Made by a program: the position numbers and the translations under genes
Notes under the pieces: generated by a model
Databases searched by the model: none
Told to the model about the DNA's origin: nothing
The model's input: only the letters and a program-made list of their open reading frames with translations
Assembly (NCBI RefSeq): GCF_021919125.1
Contig: NZ_CP083439.1
Location: forward strand, 3,038,001 to 3,102,000
Direction: 5' to 3'
Source of the DNA: Clavibacter sp. A6099
GTDB taxonomy: Bacteria; Actinomycetota; Actinomycetes; Actinomycetales; Microbacteriaceae
Length of the DNA stretch: 64,000 bases
Part shown: positions 59,199-64,000 of the stretch, piece by piece
Position numbering within the stretch: the stretch's first letter is position 1
Layout of the letters: each line of letters begins with the position of its first letter

Positions 59199-59579
59199 GT
59201 GAGTTCCCGTCGCTACTGGCTCGTCTACACCGTCGTCCGCATCCTCCTGTTCGCCGTCCCGTTCGGGCTGGTGGTCGCCGTGAGCCCGGACTTCTGGCCG
59301 CTCGCCGCGGTCGTCGGCGCCGTGGTGTCGTTCTGCGGGTCGTACATCTTCCTGCGGAAGCAGCGCGAGGCCATGGCGGCGGATCTCGCGGCCATCGCGG
59401 CCGGCCGCAAGGCGCCCGTCGAGGACGACGACTCCGAGGACGCGGCGGTCGACGCCGCCGAGCGCAGGGCCCGGGCTGCGGGTGCCGCCGACGTCGCGAC
59501 CGGCCTCGCCGGCACCGCGCCCGGCGCCGACACCGCCGCCTCCGCCCCGCGCGCCGACGGCGAGGCCGAGCGCAGCTGA
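59199..59579 (+). CDS. DUF4229 membrane protein
   Basis: The 126-residue protein has two membrane helices (about 8-25 and 30-50), then a KQREAMAADLAAIAAGRK segment typical of DUF4229 and an Ala/Asp/Glu-rich cytoplasmic tail. Function is unknown; it is found near menaquinone genes in actinobacteria. GTG 59199 is leaderless, with TATGCT (59187-59192) 6 nt upstream. Its last 29 bases are repeated exactly at 59972-60000. Confidence 0.86.
   Translation: MSSRRYWLVYTVVRILLFAVPFGLVVAVSPDFWPLAAVVGAVVSFCGSYIFLRKQREAMAADLAAIAAGRKAPVEDDDSEDAAVDAAERRARAAGAADVATGLAGTAPGADTAASAPRADGEAERS
59551..59579 (+). repeat. 29-bp direct repeat, copy 1 (end of DUF4229 gene)
   Basis: The bases encoding the last codons and stop of the DUF4229 gene (beginning GCGCCGACGGCGAGGCCGAG). 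An identical copy lies 421 bp downstream. Confidence 0.9.
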
Positions 59580-59639
59580 CGCGGACCGCGCATCCCGGTA
59601 GCCTGCCCAGACCAGCAGGACGTCGAGGAGGGATCGCCC

Positions 59640-59927
59640 ATGAGCTCCGTCGCAGGACCCCTCGTCCTCGTCTTCACGGCCGCCATCGGCGTGCTCGTGA
59701 AGGGCGACCTCTGGCCGTGCGTCGAGGTCCCCGGCTCGGTGGCGCTCCTCGGGACGGGGAAGGCCGTGAAGGTGACGGCGACCGTCGACGGCGAGCCGAT
59801 CACGGCGGGACTCCTGCCCACCGGCACCGGCGGGCACATGCTCTCGATCAGCGCCAAGCTGCGGAAGCGGCTGGGAAAGGACCTGGGCGACCGGGTCGAG
59901 GTCCGGATCACCGAGCGCCTGACCTGA
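59640..59927 (+). CDS. DUF1905 protein
   Basis: The 95-residue protein matches DUF1905: VLVFTAAIGVLVKGDLWPCVEVPGS at the start, KVTATVDGEPITAGLLPTGTGGHMLSISAKLRKRLGK in the middle and DRVEVRITERL at the end. It is a small beta-barrel fold of unknown role. GAGGAGGG is well placed before ATG 59640, unlike most neighbours, which are leaderless. The gene is bracketed by a 29-bp direct repeat derived from the end of the upstream gene, so it may be a later insertion. Confidence 0.87.
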   Translation: MSSVAGPLVLVFTAAIGVLVKGDLWPCVEVPGSVALLGTGKAVKVTATVDGEPITAGLLPTGTGGHMLSISAKLRKRLGKDLGDRVEVRITERLT

Positions 59928-59971
59928 CCACCCCGTCGTCCCGTGCCGGTCGCCGTCGCCGCCGGGCGCGG

Positions 59972-60000
59972 GCGCCGACGGCGAGGCCGAGCGCAGCTGA
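59972..60000 (+). repeat. 29-bp direct repeat, copy 2
   Basis: Exact copy of 59551-59579, now in non-coding DNA between the DUF1905 gene and the minus-strand gene at 60011. Confidence 0.9.
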
Positions 60001-60010
60001 ACCGCGCGCG

Positions 60011-60388
60011 TCAGTCCGGGTCCGCGGGTCCGTCGCGCTCGATCGGCACGTAGGCGACCCACCGGCCGCCGGTCTCCGGAGCCGTGTCGCGCACAGCGGG
60101 CGGGGTCGTGCCCGTCGACGGCGTGAGGCGCCCGCCGTCGAGCACGAGGTACCGCTCGCCCGGTCGCGCCTCGGCTACCGCCCGGGAGACGTGGGCAGCG
60201 AGTGCGGCGGCCGCCCGCTCGGGATCCTCCGCCCAGCGCTCCGCCCACCACGCGCGGAGCGCCGCGTCGACCACGAGCACCGCCCGTCGATGCGCGCCCT
60301 CCCGCTCGCGGATCGCGAGGAGCCGCGGATCGTCGGTCGGCCACGTCTCGTGATCGGCGTCGAGCGCCGCGACGAGGGCGGGATCCAT
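60011..60388 (-). CDS. Hypothetical soluble protein
   Basis: The 125-residue protein has a helical N-terminal half (ALRAWWAERWAEDPERAAAALAAHVSRAVAEARPGERYLVLDGG) and a C-terminal half ending GGRWVAYVPIERDG. It has no membrane segment. The family is not recognised. It starts 5 nt after the menA stop and is probably co-transcribed with menA. Confidence 0.62.
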   Translation of the reverse strand: MDPALVAALDADHETWPTDDPRLLAIREREGAHRRAVLVVDAALRAWWAERWAEDPERAAAALAAHVSRAVAEARPGERYLVLDGGRLTPSTGTTPPAVRDTAPETGGRWVAYVPIERDGPADPD

Positions 60389-60393
60389 GGCGC

Positions 60394-61377
60394 TCAGAAC
60401 GCGAACGCCGCCCCGAGGCCCAGGCCGAACGTGAGCGCGGCCATGCTCGTGAGCTGGAGCGAGAGGATCAGCTCCTTGGGCGTGCGGCCGGTGCACGCGA
60501 TGATCGCGGCCGGCAGCGCCAGCACGAGCGTGAACAGCACGAGCAGCGCCTTCGGGTAGAAGAGGAAGAAGAACACCACGACGCCGTAGGCGATCGCGAT
60601 CTCGATGCAGTAGACGATCCGCGAGCCGCGCGGGCCGAGCCGCACCGCGAGCGTGCGCTTGCCGACCTTGCCATCCTGCTCGATGTCGCGGATGTTGTTG
60701 ACCATGAGCACGGCGCACGCGAATCCGCCGGCCGCGACGCCGCCCAGCCAGCCCTCGCCCGTGATCATGCCGATGAGGATGAACTGCGTGCCCGCGGTCG
60801 CGACCAGGCCGAAGAACACGAACACGACGACGTCGCCGAGGCCCGCGTAGCCGTAGGGGCGCTTCCCGCCGGTGTAGAAGTAGGCCGCGACGATGGCGAC
60901 GGCGCCGACCGCGAGCAGCCACCAGTGGCCGGTGATGAGCACGATGGCGAGGCCCGCGACCGCGGCCAGGCCGAAGAACGTGAGCGCCACGGCGAGCACG
61001 GTGCGGGGCTTCGCGGCGCCGGATCCGGTGAGGCGGGCGGGGCCGACGCGCACGTCGTCGGTGCCGCGGACGCCGTCGGAGTAGTCGTTGGCGTAGTTCA
61101 CGCCGATCTGCAGCAGCACCGCGACCGCGAGGCAGAGGAGCGCGAGGCCGAGGGAGACGCCCTCGTCGGGGCCGAGCGCGCGGGCCGCTCCCGCGCCGAT
61201 CGCGACGGGGGCGACGGCGAGCGGGAGGGTGCGGATGCGCGCGCCGGAGATCCAGTCCCGCGCGGTGGCCTTCCGCACCTTCGCCGGGTTGCCGGAGCGG
61301 GCCTTCGCGGGCGATCCCGGACGGGTGCGGGCTGCGGACGAGGGGGCCGGCCGGGTGCGCTTCTTCTTCTGTGCCAC
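60394..61377 (-). CDS. menA: 1,4-dihydroxy-2-naphthoate polyprenyltransferase
   Basis: This 327-residue membrane prenyltransferase joins the polyprenyl chain to DHNA. After a Lys/Arg-rich N-terminal tail it has WISGARIRTLPLAVAPVAIG, the Asp-rich motif NYANDYSDGVRGTDD and a second one, VMVNNIRDIEQDGKVGKRTLAVRLG, with about eight helices. GTG 61377 is chosen because TAGGAT (61386-61391) ends 8 nt upstream. The basic tail of about 45 residues is longer than in most MenA proteins. Confidence 0.94.
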   Translation of the reverse strand: MAQKKKRTRPAPSSAARTRPGSPAKARSGNPAKVRKATARDWISGARIRTLPLAVAPVAIGAGAARALGPDEGVSLGLALLCLAVAVLLQIGVNYANDYSDGVRGTDDVRVGPARLTGSGAAKPRTVLAVALTFFGLAAVAGLAIVLITGHWWLLAVGAVAIVAAYFYTGGKRPYGYAGLGDVVVFVFFGLVATAGTQFILIGMITGEGWLGGVAAGGFACAVLMVNNIRDIEQDGKVGKRTLAVRLGPRGSRIVYCIEIAIAYGVVVFFFLFYPKALLVLFTLVLALPAAIIACTGRTPKELILSLQLTSMAALTFGLGLGAAFAF

Positions 61378-61437
61378 GAGGGGCGATCCTACGCGCCGCC
61401 CGTCAGGCGTCGGGCCCGCCGTCACGACGGCTACCGG

Positions 61438-62190
61438 CTACCGGCTGCCGCCCACGGGCGACGGCGCCCAGCCGTCCGCCGGGCAGTTCCAGCGCATGAT
61501 CGCGTGGCGGCCGTGCTCGAAGCCCAGCTCGCTGAGCGTGGAGGTCGAGAGGGTGAGGATCCCGCCGGCCTCCGCGGGCAGGCCGACCCACGCCACGGCG
61601 AGCGCGCGGATCACGTGCGCGTGCGCGACGAGGAGCACGTCCTGGCCGGACTCGAGCACGGGCAGCACGCGCTCGAGCACCTGGAGCACGCGGTCGCGGA
61701 CCTGCTGGGACGTCTCGCCGGGGGTGTCGCCCGCGGGGACGCCGTCGGTCCAGAGGTCCCAGTGGCCGCGCTCGGACTGGATGTCGGCGGTGGTGCGGCC
61801 CTCGTAGGCGCCGTAGTCGAACTCGACGAGCCGGTCGTCGACCTCGGCCTGGTCGCCGTAGCCGATGAGCTCGGCCGTGCGCTGCGCGCGCGAGCGGGGG
61901 CTGGCGAGCACGAGGCCGAACTCGGTGCCCGCGAGCACGCCGCCGACCGCGCGGGCCTGCTCCTCGCCGGTCTCCGTGAGGGGGATGTCGGTCGTGCCGG
62001 TGTGGCGCCCGTTGACGCTCCACTCGGTCTGGCCGTGGCGCACCATGACGATGCGGCCGCGGACCTTCTCCTGCCACTCCGGGGTGCCGGGGATCTCGGC
62101 GCGCGCTATGGCCGCATCCACCTCCGCGTACATCGGCGCGACGTCGTCGCGGGCGAGGCGCTTGGCGGTGGCGGGGTTCATGCCGGTCAT
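61438..62190 (-). CDS. Histidine phosphatase family protein (phosphoglycerate mutase-like)
   Basis: The 250-residue protein has a helical N-terminal extension of about 45 residues, then the RHG motif VMVRHGQTEWSVNGRHTG (catalytic His), LASPRSRAQRTAEL, FDYGAYEGRT and the second His in LLVAHAHVIRALAVAWVGL. It could be a cofactor-dependent mutase or a broad phosphatase; the extension does not help to decide. GGAGGAG precedes ATG 62190 (an ATG 9 nt later is also possible). Confidence 0.9.
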   Translation of the reverse strand: MTGMNPATAKRLARDDVAPMYAEVDAAIARAEIPGTPEWQEKVRGRIVMVRHGQTEWSVNGRHTGTTDIPLTETGEEQARAVGGVLAGTEFGLVLASPRSRAQRTAELIGYGDQAEVDDRLVEFDYGAYEGRTTADIQSERGHWDLWTDGVPAGDTPGETSQQVRDRVLQVLERVLPVLESGQDVLLVAHAHVIRALAVAWVGLPAEAGGILTLSTSTLSELGFEHGRHAIMRWNCPADGWAPSPVGGSR

Positions 62191-62288
62191 GGCGGGGGTC
62201 TCCTCCGTCGCCCGGGAGGGGTGGCGGGCGACATCCGACTCTACGCCCGGGCGGATCCACGACCGGTGGGCGGCGGGACCCGCGCGGC

Positions 62289-63197
62289 TCAGTGCACGTG
62301 CTCCAGCAGGTCGAACCCGACCACGCCCAGGGCGTCGCGGACGGCCAGGCGGGCGCGGAGGTCGGCGTCGTCGAAGTGGACCATGACGGCGTACGCGACC
62401 GCGCCGCGCGGCCCGCGGAGCACGCCCGCCTCCGCGCGCACGCCCGCGTCGACGCCCGTGCAGTCGACGAGCGCCATGCCGTGCTCGCCGCCGCGGCCCA
62501 CGGGCGCGTCCAGCCCGAAGGACGCCGCGACCATCGAGCGGTCGGTGTTGAGCGCGAGCCAGCCGACCACGCGCGTGCTCGTCTCCTCGTCGACCACCTC
62601 GCCGTGCACGAGCGAGGCGAACAGCGACGCGAGCTCGCGGGCGGATCCCACGGAGAGCTGCGGGGCGTCGTCCGGCCCGCGGGTGCCGCGCGCCACGTCG
62701 AGGAGCGCCGTGCGACGGAGGCCGAGCGACTCGGCGCGCGTGCGGACGGCGTCGAGGCCGACGAGCCCGAGGAGCGCGTTGGTGGCGGCCGCGTCGCCCG
62801 TCGCGCCGACGAGCGAGGCCAGGTCGGTGACGGGCAGCGACGGGACCACGAGGTGGCGCCAGAGGCCCGCGGTGCCGCCCTCGTCGTCCGGCCGGCGATC
62901 CACGAGGTGCAGCGGCGAGAGGTCGCCCGAGGTCATGCGCGCGGAGAGCTCGACGAGGAGCAGCACGCGGCCGAGGCCCGCGGCGGGCAGGGCGACGTGG
63001 TCGTCGACCGCGAGCACGACCTCGCCGGAGTCGAGGTCGGTCGCGCGGGCCGCGACCCGCATGCCGTCGAGGGCGAGTCCGCCGAGCGCGCGGAAGGCAC
63101 TGCGGAAGCCGTCGGTCGGCTCCTGCCCCGCGTGGCGCGCGGGACCGCCCCCGGCGTGCCGGGAGCGGCGTCGCGGATCCTCGCCGGTCGCGCTCAT
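62289..63197 (-). CDS. Class A beta-lactamase-fold protein lacking catalytic motifs
   Basis: The 302 residues align by eye to the beta-lactamase2 family along the whole length: LPAAGLGRVLLLVEL (active-site helix), LASLVGATGDAAATNALLGLVG (SDN-loop region), DDAPQLSVGSARELASLFASLVHG and a C-terminal beta-sheet ending in an alpha helix. The Ser-x-x-Lys box is Gly-Leu-Gly-Arg, the SDN region reads TGD, and the KTG box reads EAG. It is therefore probably a non-enzymatic, or very altered, member. No signal peptide is seen. Confidence 0.78.
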   Translation of the reverse strand: MSATGEDPRRRSRHAGGGPARHAGQEPTDGFRSAFRALGGLALDGMRVAARATDLDSGEVVLAVDDHVALPAAGLGRVLLLVELSARMTSGDLSPLHLVDRRPDDEGGTAGLWRHLVVPSLPVTDLASLVGATGDAAATNALLGLVGLDAVRTRAESLGLRRTALLDVARGTRGPDDAPQLSVGSARELASLFASLVHGEVVDEETSTRVVGWLALNTDRSMVAASFGLDAPVGRGGEHGMALVDCTGVDAGVRAEAGVLRGPRGAVAYAVMVHFDDADLRARLAVRDALGVVGFDLLEHVH

Positions 63198-63219
63198 CGC
63201 CCGCTCATCGCCGGGCGCG

Positions 63220-64000
63220 TCACCAGATGGTGACGCGGGCCTCCTCGTCGAGCCACAGGCCGTCGCCCGGCTGCACGCCGAACGTGTCGTAGAACGCGTC
63301 GATGTTGCGGACGATCTGGTTGCAGCGGAACTCGTTCGGCGCGTGGGGGTCGATGGCGAGCAGGCGCATCACCTCGGCGTCGCGGCCCTTCTGCTGCCAG
63401 GCCTGCGCCCAGGAGAGGAAGAACCGCTCGGCGCCCGTGAGCCCGTCGATCACGGGCGGCTCCGCGCCGTCGAGCGAGAGGAGGTACGCCTTCCACGCGA
63501 TGGAGAGGCCGCCGAGGTCGCCGATGTTCTCGCCGATGGTGAGCGCGCCGTTCACGTGCGGGGCGTCGGCGCCCGAGAGCTGCGCCGGCACGAGCGCGTC
63601 GTACTGCTGGATGAGCGACGCGGTGCGCTCCTCGAACGCGGCGCGGTCGGCCGGCGTCCACCAGTCGGTGAGGCGTCCGTCGCCGTCGTAGCGCGAGCCC
63701 TGGTCGTCGAAGCCGTGGCCGATCTCGTGGCCGATGACCGCGCCGATCGCGCCGTAGTTCGCGGCCGGATCGCGCGCCTCGTCGAAGAACGGGAACTGCA
63801 GGATCGCGGCCGGGAACACGATCTCGTTGAAGCCGGGGTTGTAGTACGCGTTGATGGTCTGCGGCGTCATGAACCACTCGTCGCGATCCAGCGGGGCGCC
63901 GATCTTCGCGAGCTCGCGGCGGGTCTCGAAGCGGGCGGTCGCGCGCACGTTGCCGACGAGGTCGGTCGGGTCGATCTCGAGCGCGGAGTAGTCGCGCCAC
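63220..64000 (-). CDS. M13-family metallopeptidase (PepO/neprilysin type), C-terminal part
   Basis: The last 260 residues of a zinc endopeptidase; the frame continues past base 64000 and reads WRDYSALEIDPTDLVGNV at the edge. Zinc motif HEIGHGFDDQGSRYDGDG (HExxH), third ligand and partner residues in NGALTIGENIGDLGGLSIAW, and the C-terminal HAPNEFRCNQIVRNIDAFYDTFGVQPGD are all intact. The family cleaves small peptides at the cell surface or inside the cell; the N-terminus, needed to tell which, is outside the window. Confidence 0.94.
   Translation of the reverse strand, partial: WRDYSALEIDPTDLVGNVRATARFETRRELAKIGAPLDRDEWFMTPQTINAYYNPGFNEIVFPAAILQFPFFDEARDPAANYGAIGAVIGHEIGHGFDDQGSRYDGDGRLTDWWTPADRAAFEERTASLIQQYDALVPAQLSGADAPHVNGALTIGENIGDLGGLSIAWKAYLLSLDGAEPPVIDGLTGAERFFLSWAQAWQQKGRDAEVMRLLAIDPHAPNEFRCNQIVRNIDAFYDTFGVQPGDGLWLDEEARVTIW

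Overview
This is high-GC (about 70 percent) actinobacterial chromosome. Gene order (tRNA-Trp, secE, nusG, rplK, rplA), a NusG with a long acidic N-terminus, menaquinone genes, many leaderless genes and Microbacteriaceae-like proteins all suggest a plant-associated member of that family, most like Clavibacter. The genus is an inference from recognised protein families; no database search was run. Both window edges cut genes: kdpE on the left and an M13 metallopeptidase on the right.

Layout. 1-15.2 kb: end of kdpE, a lower-GC patch with a secreted DUF2599-like protein, small membrane proteins, radA, a zinc-sensor-type ArsR gene beside a tiny His-rich protein, a GNAT enzyme, a two-component system, terC and a sugar-isomerase/TolB pair. 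15.3-20.5 kb: a compact minus-strand RiPP operon (precursor, leader-binding ThiF-like protein, YcaO cyclodehydratase, SagB dehydrogenase, ABC ATPase, ABC permease). 20.6-29.3 kb: a YqaJ nuclease, a quinone oxidoreductase, then a carbohydrate ABC importer operon with a GH-J-clan glycosidase and a serine hydrolase, controlled by a divergent LacI regulator with a visible operator. 30-33 kb: rplA, rplK, nusG, secE and tRNA-Trp. 33-46 kb: an aminotransferase, murB, two MaoC-like dehydratase subunits, a 28-codon gene with its own promoter and terminator, tRNA-Met, tRNA-Thr and tRNA-Tyr, two aldo/keto reductases, an alpha-glucosidase, an M23 peptidase, an inositol monophosphatase and a tandem pair of DUF1275 membrane proteins. 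46-64 kb: YajQ, cardiolipin synthase, MarR, prepilin peptidase, and a menaquinone/electron-transfer region (fprA, polyprenyl synthase, menG, menF, menD, menA) with an ArsR/MFS pair, a phosphatase, small conserved proteins, a histidine phosphatase, a degenerate beta-lactamase-fold protein and the M13 peptidase.

The most interesting system is the azole-peptide operon at 15331-20497. Its 76-residue precursor ends in a core with nine contiguous Cys/Ser/Thr residues (CCSTTCSSS). The downstream genes supply leader recognition, cyclodehydration, oxidation to azoles and export, in overlapping or closely spaced order. Second is the unrecognised 28-residue peptide at 36556-36642, ending QCDSCQ, which has a consensus promoter, a perfect 16-bp palindrome, a structured leader and a terminator.

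One architecture recurs across the window: about 20 genes have a TANNNT box ending 6-8 nt before ATG or GTG and no ribosome-binding site, so they are probably transcribed as leaderless mRNAs. This pattern was used to choose many start codons.
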